DNA of 18,516 nucleotides from positions 1-18,516 of the forward strand of contig DASWFO010000171.1 in the NCBI GenBank assembly GCA_036394195.1. The letters are read 5' to 3'. Source of the DNA: DATJPD01 sp036394195 (GTDB taxonomy: Bacteria > Pseudomonadota > Alphaproteobacteria > CACIAM-22H2). Made by a program: the position numbers and the translations under genes. Below, piece after piece: positions 1 to 7,038 of the stretch (position 1 is its first letter; each line of letters begins with the position of its first letter). The notes beneath the pieces are model-generated. The model ran no database searches and was not told the DNA's origin. It worked only from the letters and a program-made list of their open reading frames with translations.

Positions 1-765
1 GCTGATCCCGAGCAGCAATGCCGCCACGAACGGGCCGCGCAGGGAGCCGAGACCGCCGACCGCGACGACGATCAGGAAGTACACCAGGTATTCGGTCGCA
101 TAGCCGGGATTGATCGCCAGGATGTCGGCGCCCAGGCCGCCGCCGAACGCGGCAAGGCCGGAGCCCAGGGCGAAGGTCAGGGTGAACAGCCGCCGCGTGT
201 TGATGCCGAGCGATTCGGCCATGCGGCGGTTGTCGACCGCGGCGCGGATCTGGGCGCCGAAATTGGTCCGCTCGATGCCGAGCCACAGCAGCAGGACCAG
301 GGCGACGCTGACCCCGATCAGGAAGGTGCGATAGACCGGAAAAGTGCGGAAGCCGAGATCGATCTGGCCGCTCAGCACCGGCGGCAGGGCCATGCGCTGC
401 GGCAGCGGACCCCACACGTAGCGCACCACCGCCACCGCCATGAAGATCAGCCCGATCGTGAACAGCACCTGTTCCAGCTCGCTGCCGCCATAGAGTCGGG
501 CATAGAGGCCGCGCTCGAGGACGGTGCTGAGCAGGGCCACCACGATGAAGGCGACCAGCAGCGAGACGCCGAACGGCACGTCGTAATTGTTCATCAACGT
601 CACGGTCACGTAGCCGCCGGCCATGGCAAAGACGCCGTGCGCCAGGTTGACGAAGCCCATCAGGCCCATGGTCACCGAGAGCCCGACCGAGATGATGTAG
701 AGGATCATCGCGTAGGCGAGCCCGTGGAACAGGATGCTGACGGTGGCGGAGAGAACGGCGTCCAT
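1..765 (-). CDS. Branched-chain amino acid-type ABC transporter permease (LivH family), 3' end outside window
   Basis: This is an inner-membrane permease subunit of a LivHMGF-type ABC importer, which moves branched-chain amino acids or, in many soil bacteria, aromatic acids and amides. I translated the minus strand from the ATG at 765. It gives 255 residues without a stop before the window edge, against about 290 for the family, so only the C-terminus is missing. Family signatures are an early helix ending in GLMGFVNLAHG (residues 34-44), several hydrophobic helices, and the cytoplasmic ATPase-contact stretch from RAAVDNRRMA to SLGIN (174-189), followed by FALGSGLAAFGG (198-209) and VAVGGLGSLRG (234-244). 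No clear Shine-Dalgarno precedes the ATG. LivM and the ATPases probably lie to the left. The upstream binding-protein genes run in the same direction but are separated by a terminator and a repeat element. The family call is firm; the substrate is unknown. Confidence 0.93.
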   Translation of the reverse strand, partial: MDAVLSATVSILFHGLAYAMILYIISVGLSVTMGLMGFVNLAHGVFAMAGGYVTVTLMNNYDVPFGVSLLVAFIVVALLSTVLERGLYARLYGGSELEQVLFTIGLIFMAVAVVRYVWGPLPQRMALPPVLSGQIDLGFRTFPVYRTFLIGVSVALVLLLWLGIERTNFGAQIRAAVDNRRMAESLGINTRRLFTLTFALGSGLAAFGGGLGADILAINPGYATEYLVYFLIVVAVGGLGSLRGPFVAALLLGIS

Positions 766-812
766 CGGCGGGACTAGAATGCGTCGTGCTTGAGGGAGGT
801 GACGTCCGAGTC

Positions 813-992
813 ACCTCTCCCGTGGGGAGAGGTCGGCGCCCGGGGTCCGGGTGGCTTCGCCCCCGGGAGAAGAAGGGGGCGCCGGGTGAGGGGAAGCCTC
901 GCCGCCTCGTGATTATGACAAGCTAGCGCGATGCTGAAGGGATGCCCCTCACCCGCTCGCTGCCGCTCGCGACCTCTCCCGGCGGGAGAGGT
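813..992. repeat. 180-bp dispersed palindromic intergenic repeat, copy 1
   Basis: The element is bounded at both ends by short hairpins of the form ACCTCTCCC-nnn-GGGAGAGGT (813-833 and 972-992). Inside these sit GGGTGAGGGG (884-893) and its reverse complement CCCCTCACCC (945-954), so the whole element is an imperfect inverted repeat around a core of about 50 bp. The reverse complement of this copy, core included, resembles copy 2 at 6789-6969, so the two are inverted relative to each other. It fills most of the 341-bp gap between the livH-type gene and the binding-protein gene; no gene was seen there. Similar CCTCTCCC palindromes are common between genes of Rhizobiales. That family link is from memory. 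Confidence 0.85.
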
Positions 993-1045
993 AAATATAG
1001 AAGCCACAGATCGCATCGACCGTGTCACTCAACCGCAATTGGCTC

Positions 1046-1088
1046 ATAAAAACGGCCGCCGGAGATTGGCGGGAAATCCGGCGGCCGT
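1046..1088 (-). terminator. Rho-independent terminator after the first binding-protein gene
   Basis: On the minus strand, 18 bases past the stop codon, a perfect 11-bp stem (ACGGCCGCCGG at 1052-1062 pairing with CCGGCGGCCGT at 1078-1088) with a 15-base loop is followed directly by a run of T (the A tract 1048-1052 on the plus strand). It should end transcripts of the two binding-protein genes before the downstream permease gene. Confidence 0.85.
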
Positions 1089-1106
1089 CACGCTGTAAGT
1101 GAGGCG

Positions 1107-2312
1107 TTACTTCTTGTTGTTGAGCGCCTTCCACGGGTCTTTCACCATCGGGACGGTGTCGAACTCGACGTTCGCCAGCACGCCGTTCACCTTTTCGACC
1201 CGGCGGACGTATTCGTTCTGCACGATGTCGCGGGTCTCGGGGTCGATCATCATCGGACCGCGCGGGCTGCCGTCGTATTTCCAGCCCTTGAGCAGCGCCA
1301 TGGTCTTGTCGCCGTTCATCTTGCCCTTTTGTTCCGCGACCACGTGGTAGATGGCGGCCATCGCGTCCCACGCCCCCACCGCCGGGAAGCCCGGCCAGGC
1401 GCTGTCGCCGTACTCGCGTTTCCAGTCCTTCACGAAAGCCTGGTTGGCGGGGCGGGTGGCGGCGGCCGAGTAGTGGTGCATGGTCACCACGCCCAGCGCC
1501 ACGTCGCCCATGTTCTGCAGCTCCTCGTCGGTCGTGATGTCGCCGGTGCCGATCAGCTTGATCCCGGCCTGGGGCAGGCCGGCATCCTTGAACGCCTTCA
1601 TGATGCCGGTGGCCTGCTTGCCGCCGGGGATGAACACGAATACGGCATCGGGCTTGGCGTCCCGCGCCTTCTGCATGTACGGCACGAAATCCTGGGTGGC
1701 CAGCGGCATGCGGACCGCCTCGACGATCTGTCCGCCGGCCTCGGTGAAGCCTTTGGTGAATCCGTCCTGGGCGTCGATGCCGGGCCCGAAGTCGGACACC
1801 GCGATATAGACCTTCTTCAGGCCGTTCTTGGCCGCCCATGTGCCCATCGGATAGGACGACTGCCACAAGGTGAACGACACGCGGGCGATGTAGGGAGACA
1901 TCGTCGTGATCGACGCCGTGCCGGCGTTCATGATGACGAACGGCGTCTTGCCCTCGGCGGTCACCGGCGCCATCGACATGGCGTTCGGCGTCCACACCAC
2001 GCCGGTCAGCAGGTCGACCTTGTCGCGCGTGATCAGTTCCTGGGCGAGGCGCTTGGCGACCTCCGGGTTCGGGCCGGTGTCGTCGCGGCGGATGATCTCG
2101 ATCTTCACGCCCGGCGGCAGATCCTTCTCATGCTCCTTGGTCCACAGCTTCACCGCCTGGTCCATCTGCTCGCCGATGGAGGCGTTCTGGCCGGAGAAAG
2201 ACGTGATGAATCCGACCTTGACGGTCTGTGCCTGCGCGGCCGCCGCGGACCAAGCCACGGCGAGTGCCGACAGGATGAGTGAGCGCGCGATGTGCAAGCG
2301 CTTGAGCTGCAT
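1107..2312 (-). CDS. ABC transporter periplasmic substrate-binding protein, LivK type (paralogue 1)
   Basis: Periplasmic ligand receptor of a branched-chain amino acid-type (HAAT family) ABC importer, 401 residues. The start at 2312 gives a classic signal peptide: basic MQLKRLHIAR, a hydrophobic core, and an AQA cleavage site near residue 28. A GGAAGG lies upstream. An in-frame start 13 codons earlier would bury this signal and was rejected. The mature part begins TVKVGFITSFSGQNASIG, the usual opening of type I periplasmic binding domains, and includes RRDDTGPNPEVAKR, AGTASIT and SDFGPGIDA. It is a close paralogue of the gene just upstream, sharing long identical blocks and the ending NNKK. 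The two are separated by 78 bp and are probably co-transcribed. Proximity to aromatic-degradation genes suggests an aromatic or aliphatic acid ligand, but that is inference. Confidence 0.93.
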   Translation of the reverse strand: MQLKRLHIARSLILSALAVAWSAAAAQAQTVKVGFITSFSGQNASIGEQMDQAVKLWTKEHEKDLPPGVKIEIIRRDDTGPNPEVAKRLAQELITRDKVDLLTGVVWTPNAMSMAPVTAEGKTPFVIMNAGTASITTMSPYIARVSFTLWQSSYPMGTWAAKNGLKKVYIAVSDFGPGIDAQDGFTKGFTEAGGQIVEAVRMPLATQDFVPYMQKARDAKPDAVFVFIPGGKQATGIMKAFKDAGLPQAGIKLIGTGDITTDEELQNMGDVALGVVTMHHYSAAATRPANQAFVKDWKREYGDSAWPGFPAVGAWDAMAAIYHVVAEQKGKMNGDKTMALLKGWKYDGSPRGPMMIDPETRDIVQNEYVRRVEKVNGVLANVEFDTVPMVKDPWKALNNKK

Positions 2313-2390
2313 GGAGGTGTCCTTCCCTGTTCGATCGGGCGGCCGCGGCATCCTTGGATCGGAGGCCGCGCCGCTCTTATTCGCCGACGA

Positions 2391-3578
2391 TCACTTCTTG
2401 TTGTTGATGACCTTCCACGGGTCCTTGACCATCGGGATGGTCTCTAGCTCGACGTTCTCGAGCTTGCCGTTCACCTTGTCGACGCGGCGCAGATATTCGT
2501 TCTGCACGATGTCGCGCGTCTCCGCATCGATCATGATCGGGCCGCGCGGGCTGACGTCGCTCTTCCAGCCCTTGAGCAGCGCCATCGTCTTATCGGGATC
2601 GATCTTGCCCTTCTGCTCGATGATGGCGTGGTAGATCGCCGCCATGCCGTCGTAGCCGCCGACGACTTCGAAGGCCGGATCCTCGTTGTTGTAGGCGGCC
2701 TTGTAGGCCTTGACGAACGCCACGTTGGCCGCCCGCTTCCCGGCGGCGGAATAGTGGAACATGGTCACCGTGCCGAGCGCCACGTCGCCCATATCCTGGA
2801 GACCCTCGTCGGTCGTGATGTCGCCAGGCCCGATCAGCTTGACGCCGGCCTGCTTCAGCCCGACATCGCCGAATCCCTTCATGAAGGTGATGGCCTGCTT
2901 GCCCGCCGGCACGAACACGAACACGGCGTCGGGATTGGCGTCCTTCGCCCGCTGCAGATACGGCACGAAGTCGGCCGTCGCGAAAGGCATATGGACCGAG
3001 CCGGCCATGGTGCCGCCGTTGTCGGTGAAGCCCTTCACGAACGCCGTCTCGGCGTCGATGCCGGGTCCGTAATCCGATACGGCCGAATAGACCTTCTTGA
3101 TGTTGTTCTTGGCGGCCCATTGGCCGAGCGGATAGGAGGACTGCCACATGGTGAACGACACGCGGGCCAGATAAGGAGATTGGGTCGTGATCGACGCGGT
3201 GCCCGCGTTCATGACGACGACCGGCACTTTCGCCTCGGTCGCCAGCGGCGCGATCGCCATCGCGTTCGGCGTGTAGACAAAGCCGGCGAGGAACTGGACC
3301 TTGTCGCGTGTGATCAGCTCCTGCGCCAGCCGCTTCGCGACCTCGGGGTTCGGCCCGGTGTCGTCGCGGCGGATGAGCTCCACTTTCACGCCCGGCGGCA
3401 GATCCTTGGCGTGCTCCTTCATGTACATATCGATGCCGCGGTCGATCAGCGTGCCCGGCTCCGCGGCCGGCCCGCTCAGGGTGTTGACGATCCCGATCTT
3501 GATCGTCTGCGCCGACGCGCCGACGCTCGTCACCGCCGCGACCGCGGCCGCAGCACCGAGGACTGCCCAACGCTTCAT
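2391..3578 (-). CDS. ABC transporter periplasmic substrate-binding protein, LivK type (paralogue 2)
   Basis: Second HAAT-family periplasmic binding protein, 395 residues. The start at 3578 is chosen because GGGAGGGAG lies immediately upstream and the protein then begins with a signal peptide: MKRWAVLGAA, a hydrophobic core, and ASA cleavage near residue 23. An in-frame start eight codons upstream is less likely. The mature protein opens TIKIGIVNTLSGPAAEPG and carries the same RRDDTGPNPEVAKRLAQEL block as paralogue 1. Differences are concentrated in the middle and the last third, so the two may bind related but different ligands through the same permease. It is first in its transcription unit and is transcribed divergently from the extradiol dioxygenase gene across a 202-bp control region. 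Confidence 0.93.
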   Translation of the reverse strand: MKRWAVLGAAAAVAAVTSVGASAQTIKIGIVNTLSGPAAEPGTLIDRGIDMYMKEHAKDLPPGVKVELIRRDDTGPNPEVAKRLAQELITRDKVQFLAGFVYTPNAMAIAPLATEAKVPVVVMNAGTASITTQSPYLARVSFTMWQSSYPLGQWAAKNNIKKVYSAVSDYGPGIDAETAFVKGFTDNGGTMAGSVHMPFATADFVPYLQRAKDANPDAVFVFVPAGKQAITFMKGFGDVGLKQAGVKLIGPGDITTDEGLQDMGDVALGTVTMFHYSAAGKRAANVAFVKAYKAAYNNEDPAFEVVGGYDGMAAIYHAIIEQKGKIDPDKTMALLKGWKSDVSPRGPIMIDAETRDIVQNEYLRRVDKVNGKLENVELETIPMVKDPWKVINNKK

Positions 3579-3668
3579 GACTCCCTCCCGCGTGAATGCC
3601 ACCTGCTGCGCAGCGCCGCTGATTCCGGCGCTTTCATTGCGGCCATCGTGGAACTAAGTCCCGGAAAA

Positions 3669-3683
3669 GTCAAACTGTTTGAC
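3669..3683. promoter_or_regulatory. Perfect palindrome, candidate operator in a divergent promoter region
   Basis: GTCAAAC-T-GTTTGAC is a perfect inverted repeat with 7-bp arms, midway between the divergent starts at 3578 and 3781. Its right arm contains TTGACA on the plus strand (3679-3684), and its left arm gives TTGACT on the minus strand, so both outward -35-like boxes overlap the palindrome. Good -10 boxes at 17-bp spacing are not obvious on either side. An operator controlling both transport and dioxygenase genes is an inference. Confidence 0.5.
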
Positions 3684-3780
3684 ACTCCACCATTCCGCAG
3701 CGGCCAATTGCTCCGTCTACGGAGCATTGACCCCGGGCGCGCGCCGGATCAGAGTCCGGCGGAAGGAGCAGGAGCAGGAC

Positions 3781-4683
3781 ATGAGCCCCACCGCCCGCCC
3801 ATCCCCGAATCGGTCCTCCCCCAACCGGTCTCCCTTATGGCCGGCCCAGCTCGACCACATCCAGCGCACCAGCGACCGCCCGGAGGAGCTGGTGCGGTTC
3901 TACGGCGACGCCCTCGGCCTGGTGCCGCAGGAGCTCGGGCCGTCGCAATGGCTCGTCCACGGCCCGGGTCGCCGCCTGCTGATCGCCGGCGGTCCCAAGG
4001 GGGCGCAGCCGCTCAGCGTCTTCCGGGTGCAGACCAAGCCGCAGCTGGCCGCGCTCCGGGCGTGGCTGGACGGGCGGGGCATTCCCCTGCTGCCGCTGCC
4101 GACACCGCTGTTTGCCGAGGGCTTCGCGGTGCGCGACCCGGACGGCCGCCTGGCGGCGTTCGGGCTTCCCGATCCCCGGTACACCGTGCCGGCGAGCGAC
4201 AAGGCGGCGGCCCGCATGCCGGCGCGGCTGCAGCATGTCGTGGTCGCCACCACCGACCTCAAGCGGATGGTCGAGTTCTATGAGCGGGAGCTCGGCTTCC
4301 TCGCCTCCGATCACGTCTACGAAGGCGGCACCGCCGATGGCGACGTGACCGCCACGTTCCTGCGCTCGGACGACGAGCATCACAGCTTCGCCGCGTTCCG
4401 CGCGCCGGAGGCGCGGTCGGACCATCACAGCTACGAGACCTCGTGCTGGAACGACATCCGCGACTGGGCGGACCATCTGTCGACCTTGCACATCAAGTTG
4501 TGGTGGGGCCCCGGGCGCCACGGCCCCGGCAACAACCTGTTCTTCATGGTCGAGGATCCCGACGGCCACAAGGTCGAATGGTCGGCCGAGCTCGAGCACA
4601 TCCCGCAGGAGAACGGTCCACGCTCGTGGACGCACGAGGAGCGCACGCTCAACTACTGGGGCCAATCCTGGATGCGCAGCTGA
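3781..4683 (+). CDS. VOC-superfamily type I extradiol (catechol 2,3-dioxygenase-like) ring-cleavage dioxygenase
   Basis: Probable Fe(II)-dependent ring-cleaving dioxygenase of 300 residues, the usual size for two-domain type I extradiol enzymes. Start 3781 is preceded by GGAAGGAGCAGGAG. The first VOC module spans about 23-130 (LDHIQRTSDRP to RDPDGRLAAFG) and the second about 150-275. In the second, the metal triad of the family can be placed at H152 (LQHVVVATTD), H200 or H201 (DEHHSFAAF) and E266 (HKVEW). Conserved active-site histidines fit HHSYET (215-220) and GRHGPGN (246-251), so the enzyme looks catalytically complete. The first module lacks the triad, as expected. The substrate is probably a catechol-type aromatic, unknown here. 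It diverges from the binding-protein genes; the nearest pathway partner would be the FAH-family gene at 5864. Confidence 0.85.
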   Translation: MSPTARPSPNRSSPNRSPLWPAQLDHIQRTSDRPEELVRFYGDALGLVPQELGPSQWLVHGPGRRLLIAGGPKGAQPLSVFRVQTKPQLAALRAWLDGRGIPLLPLPTPLFAEGFAVRDPDGRLAAFGLPDPRYTVPASDKAAARMPARLQHVVVATTDLKRMVEFYERELGFLASDHVYEGGTADGDVTATFLRSDDEHHSFAAFRAPEARSDHHSYETSCWNDIRDWADHLSTLHIKLWWGPGRHGPGNNLFFMVEDPDGHKVEWSAELEHIPQENGPRSWTHEERTLNYWGQSWMRS

Positions 4684-4710
4684 CGGCCCGCCGGCGAGAC
4701 CCACCCTTCC

Positions 4711-4743
4711 GTCATGCCCCGCTTTATGCGGGGGCCATCCACG
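4711..4743. repeat. Short intergenic palindromic repeat (GTCATGCCC...GCATCCACG type), copy A
   Basis: GTCATG, a GCCCCGC/GCGGGGGC hairpin and CATCCACG form a unit of a repeat type widespread in alphaproteobacterial intergenic DNA (family knowledge from memory). It lies 27 bp after the dioxygenase stop and may act as its transcript end. Confidence 0.6.
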
Positions 4744-4788
4744 TCGCTCAGCGGGTGAGATGAACCCGTGCCGCACCACGCACCAATC

Positions 4789-4829
4789 GTCATGCCCGGA
4801 CTTGTTCAGACTTGTTCCGGGCATCCACG
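4789..4829. repeat. Short intergenic palindromic repeat, copy B, with an internal 10-bp duplication
   Basis: Second unit of the same type in direct orientation: GTCATGCCCGG at the left and CCGGGCATCCACG at the right. The loop contains a near-perfect tandem duplication (GACTTGTTCA then GACTTGTTCC), making this unit longer than copy A. Confidence 0.65.
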
Positions 4830-4867
4830 TGGTTCGGCGTGCCGGTCGCGCGGCGTATAATGCCGTC

Positions 4868-5089
4868 ATGACGAAGCAACAGGTGAAGGACATCCTCGAC
4901 CGGGTGCTGGGGTGGCCGGAGGCGGACCAGGCGAAGGTCGTGCGGTTCGTCCAGCAGGTAGAGGAATGGCGCGGCAAAGATGACCTGACCGACGAAGACT
5001 GGAAGATCATTGAAGAGCGCGCAGCCCGCCGCGACCTGGCGAGCGATGAAGAGGTTGAAGCAGTGTTCCGGCGCTACCGTGGCCCGTGA
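4868..5089 (+). CDS. Small antitoxin-like protein without an intact adjacent toxin
   Basis: A 73-residue charged protein beginning MTKQQVKDILDRVLGWPE. The ATG at 4868 is the plausible start; the in-frame start 36 codons upstream lies within a palindromic repeat. The central helix (ADQAKVVRFVQQVEEW) and the acidic tail with LTDEDW and SDEEVEAVFRRYRG (residues 40-72) resemble small alphaproteobacterial antitoxins that precede ParE/RelE toxins. I did not recognise an exact family. Its stop overlaps a GTG (GTGA at 5086) that reads VKLRYERGFL, like the first residues of a toxin, before running antisense into the end of the minus-strand toxin gene. It may therefore be an orphan left by a rearrangement. 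The toxin at 5097 ends only 7 bp away in convergent orientation. Confidence 0.6.
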   Translation: MTKQQVKDILDRVLGWPEADQAKVVRFVQQVEEWRGKDDLTDEDWKIIEERAARRDLASDEEVEAVFRRYRGP

Positions 5090-5096
5090 AGCTTCG

Positions 5097-5414
5097 CTAT
5101 GAACGCGGCTTCCTAGCCGTTACGCGTTGTCGCCAGCGCGCTGCGTGTCGGCGGCCGTGGATGCAGGCGACGACAAGGATCTCTGCGTCCGAGACAACAT
5201 AGATCAGGCTATACGGATAACGTCGCAAGACGGCCCGCCGAGCGACTCCGAACACGACGGGGAATGCCGCAGGATTTCGCTGCACGGCGGCAAGGGCTGC
5301 ATCCAAGGCACCTAAGAGTCCTGCCCCGAGCCCGCGTCCCCGCGCTTCATACCATTCAACGGCTTCGGCCAGCTCGCTTTCAACCTCCGGTCGAAACCGG
5401 ATGGCGCGTGTCAT
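5097..5414 (-). CDS. ParE/RelE-superfamily toxin
   Basis: Predicted toxin of a type II toxin-antitoxin pair, 105 residues, the usual size. It begins MTRAIRFRPEVESELAEAVEWYE, the typical helix of this fold with conserved A-x-x-W-Y. It continues with a second helix (LGALDAALAAVQRNP, 34-48), the strand FPVVFGVARRAVLRRYPYSL (51-70) and the hallmark YVVSDAEILVVACIHGRRH (72-90), in which IHGRR is the usual core of the last strand. Its ATG (5412-5414) overlaps the antitoxin stop as ATGA, so the two are translationally coupled. Toxins of this fold act on ribosome-bound mRNA (RelE) or gyrase (ParE); which applies cannot be told here. No truncation is visible. Confidence 0.88.
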   Translation of the reverse strand: MTRAIRFRPEVESELAEAVEWYEARGRGLGAGLLGALDAALAAVQRNPAAFPVVFGVARRAVLRRYPYSLIYVVSDAEILVVACIHGRRHAARWRQRVTARKPRS

Positions 5415-5638
5415 CCCAGGCGGGACCAAAGCCTCGCTCGAATCTCGTCCCAACTCGTGGCCGTGCCAGGATCCCGCGCGTGCTCGGCTAGACGGCGTTC
5501 GATTTCGACGCGTTGGGCGTCGGAAAGCGGCGGCAGGCTGTCCGGCTGCGCGGCCACGCTGTCCCACAGATCTTCGGCGAGCTGAATCCGCTCCGCCGGC
5601 GTCAGCCTCAAGAGTTGGGCTACCAGGGATTCGTCCAT
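5411..5638 (-). CDS. Antitoxin, addiction-module component of the PF09720 (Unstab_antitox) type
   Basis: A 75-residue antitoxin gene directly upstream of, and overlapping by 4 bp, the ParE/RelE-type toxin gene. Family features are LTPAERIQLAEDLWDSV (residues 12-28), then LSDAQRVEIERRLAEH (38-53) and the end SWDEIRARLWSRL (62-74), which is the pattern of small antitoxins that neutralise ParE/RelE-like toxins. The start at 5638 is preferred because AGGA lies seven bases upstream; the in-frame ATG at 5653 has no comparable site. The pair faces the orphan antitoxin-like gene at 4868 and is divergent from the FAH-family gene. Confidence 0.87.
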   Translation of the reverse strand: MDESLVAQLLRLTPAERIQLAEDLWDSVAAQPDSLPPLSDAQRVEIERRLAEHARDPGTATSWDEIRARLWSRLG

Positions 5639-5863
5639 AGGTTTGTCCTGCATTCTTTGGTGATTCTCGCAGCACCGAACCGTGCCGACAAGCCCGAAAG
5701 GGGGCGGCCGTCCGGCCGCCGGACGGCAATCGGGCACGTTTCTCGGCTCGCGCATGCGCTTCATCGACAAAGTTGCGCGGCTGCCGGTAACCCTGTAATT
5801 GAAACAGCGGTTATGACATCGCGGGCAAGCGGTGCCCGCCTTCGGGGGAGGGGCACTAAGTCT

Positions 5864-6712
5864 ATGAAATTTATCAGCTATCTCTATCAGAAAAAACCGA
5901 GCTACGGCGTCGTGGTGGGCGACGGCGTGGTCGATCTCGGCAAGAAATTCGGCAAGAAATTTCCCACCCTGCGGACGGCCCTGCTGGGCGGCGCCTTGAA
6001 CACGTTGAAGAAGGCGGCCAAGGGCAAGAAGCCGACCATCAAGCTGTCCAAGGTCCAGCTCCTGCCGGTGATCCCGGACGCGCGCAAGATCGTCTGCGTC
6101 GGCCTCAATTATCGCGAGCATCGCGCCGAGACCGGCCGCCCCGACACCGTGCATCCGACGCTGTTCAACCGCTGGGCCGACAGTCAGGTCGCCCACGACC
6201 AGCCGATGTTGAAGCCCAAGGAATCGGATAAATTCGATTGGGAAGGCGAGCTCGCCGTCATCATCGGCAAGGAAGGCCGGCGCATTCCGCGCGAGAAGGC
6301 GATGAGCTACGTCGCCGGCTACTCCTGCTACAACGACGGCAGCGTGCGCGACTGGCAGCGCCACACCAGCCAGTTCATGCCGGGCAAGAACTTCCCGGCC
6401 ACCGGCGCCTTCGGCCCGTGGATGGTCACCACCGACGAGCTCAAGGACATCACCAAGCAGACGCTGACCACGCGGCTGAACGGGGTGGTCAAGCAGCAGG
6501 CGACCATCGACATGATGATCTTCGACATCCCCGAGCAGATCGCCTACATCTCGACCTGGACGCCGCTCCGCCCGGGCGACGTCATCGTCACCGGCACGCC
6601 CGGCGGCGTCGGCTTCGCGCGCAACCCGCCCGAGTTCATGAAGATCGGCGACACCGTCGAGGTCGACATCACCGGCGTCGGCGTGTTGCGCAACGTCATC
6701 AAGGGAGACTGA
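5864..6712 (+). CDS. Fumarylacetoacetate hydrolase (FAH) family protein
   Basis: Metal-dependent enzyme of 282 residues, the usual length for short FAH-family members, which include fumarylpyruvate hydrolases, 2-hydroxyhepta-2,4-diene-1,7-dioate isomerases and acylpyruvases, mostly in aromatic degradation. The variable N-terminal domain (1-70) is lysine-rich. The catalytic domain begins CVGLNYREH (78-86) and carries the metal-binding set E127 and E129 (DWEGELAVIIG) and D158 (YNDGS). It also has the QFMPGKNFPATGAFGPW block (170-186) and TGTPGGVG (243-250), all as in active enzymes. Start 5864 follows GGGGGAGGGG. A strong terminator follows the gene, so it appears to be a single-gene unit. Action on a ring-cleavage product, perhaps of the dioxygenase at 3781, is a guess from proximity. 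Confidence 0.9.
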   Translation: MKFISYLYQKKPSYGVVVGDGVVDLGKKFGKKFPTLRTALLGGALNTLKKAAKGKKPTIKLSKVQLLPVIPDARKIVCVGLNYREHRAETGRPDTVHPTLFNRWADSQVAHDQPMLKPKESDKFDWEGELAVIIGKEGRRIPREKAMSYVAGYSCYNDGSVRDWQRHTSQFMPGKNFPATGAFGPWMVTTDELKDITKQTLTTRLNGVVKQQATIDMMIFDIPEQIAYISTWTPLRPGDVIVTGTPGGVGFARNPPEFMKIGDTVEVDITGVGVLRNVIKGD

Positions 6713-6729
6713 ACCCGCCGAAGCGGCTT

Positions 6730-6767
6730 AAATCCCGGCCGGGCCATCCCCGGCCGGGATTTTCTTT
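6730..6767 (+). terminator. Rho-independent terminator after the FAH-family gene
   Basis: A perfect 14-bp stem (AAATCCCGGCCGGG at 6730-6743 pairing with CCCGGCCGGGATTT at 6749-6762) with a 5-base loop is followed by CTTTT, 17 bases past the stop codon. Confidence 0.93.
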
Positions 6768-6788
6768 TGCGCCGCCGTCTTGCCAATC

Positions 6789-6969
6789 ACCTCTCCCACG
6801 GGGAGAGGTCGCGAGCGCCCTAAATCTTTTTCAGGGGGCGAAGCCCCCTGCACCCCGGGAGCGGGTGAGGGGCAACGCGTTCAGCGCCGCGCCGGTATGT
6901 TGTCGGCGTGAAACGGCGAAGCTTCCCCTCACCCGGCGCTTCGCGCCGACCTCTCCCAACGGGAGAGGT
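6789..6969. repeat. 181-bp dispersed palindromic intergenic repeat, copy 2 (inverted relative to copy 1)
   Basis: It has the same plan and nearly the same length as the element at 813-992: terminal hairpins ACCTCTCCC-nnn-GGGAGAGGT (6789-6809 and 6949-6969), internal GGGTGAGGGG and CCCCTCACCC, and a core that matches the reverse complement of copy 1 (both contain TTCAGC near one end and GGCGA-GCTTCCCCTCACCC at the other). It occupies most of the 326-bp gap between the FAH terminator and the GNAT gene; no gene was seen there. It also contains a GGGGGCGAAGCCCCC hairpin (6834-6848). Confidence 0.85.
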
Positions 6970-7038
6970 GAATAGGCTCGGGTCGAACCACATCGCCGAT
7001 ATTCCACCCGAGCAGAATTGGCTCTAATTTCCCTCCCC

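Noticed and set aside
2628..4283. Long plus-strand open frame running through the second binding-protein gene into the dioxygenase
   Set aside because: It overlaps two convincing genes in the wrong frames, and no recognisable domain is present.
3835..5010. Minus-strand frame of 391 codons over the VOC dioxygenase
   Set aside because: Antisense shadow; the VOC protein has the full metal triad on the other strand.
5086..5202. GTG-started 38-codon frame overlapping the orphan antitoxin stop
   Set aside because: After about ten toxin-like residues it becomes arginine-rich antisense of the minus-strand toxin; not a functional gene, used only as rearrangement evidence.
5703..5720. GGCGGCCG-TC-CGGCCGCC hairpin between the antitoxin and FAH genes
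   Set aside because: GC-rich palindromes of this size are expected by chance in this composition, and no T tract or promoter element accompanies it.
5821..5839. GCGGGCA/TGCCCGC hairpin 25 bp before the FAH start codon
   Set aside because: Only 7 bp, and it does not cover the GGGGGAGGGG ribosome binding site, so a control role is not supported.
7018..7038. TTG start for the GNAT gene, seven codons upstream of the chosen ATG
   Set aside because: The added residues are not part of the fold and no Shine-Dalgarno supports it, although the ATG also lacks one; kept only as an alternative.
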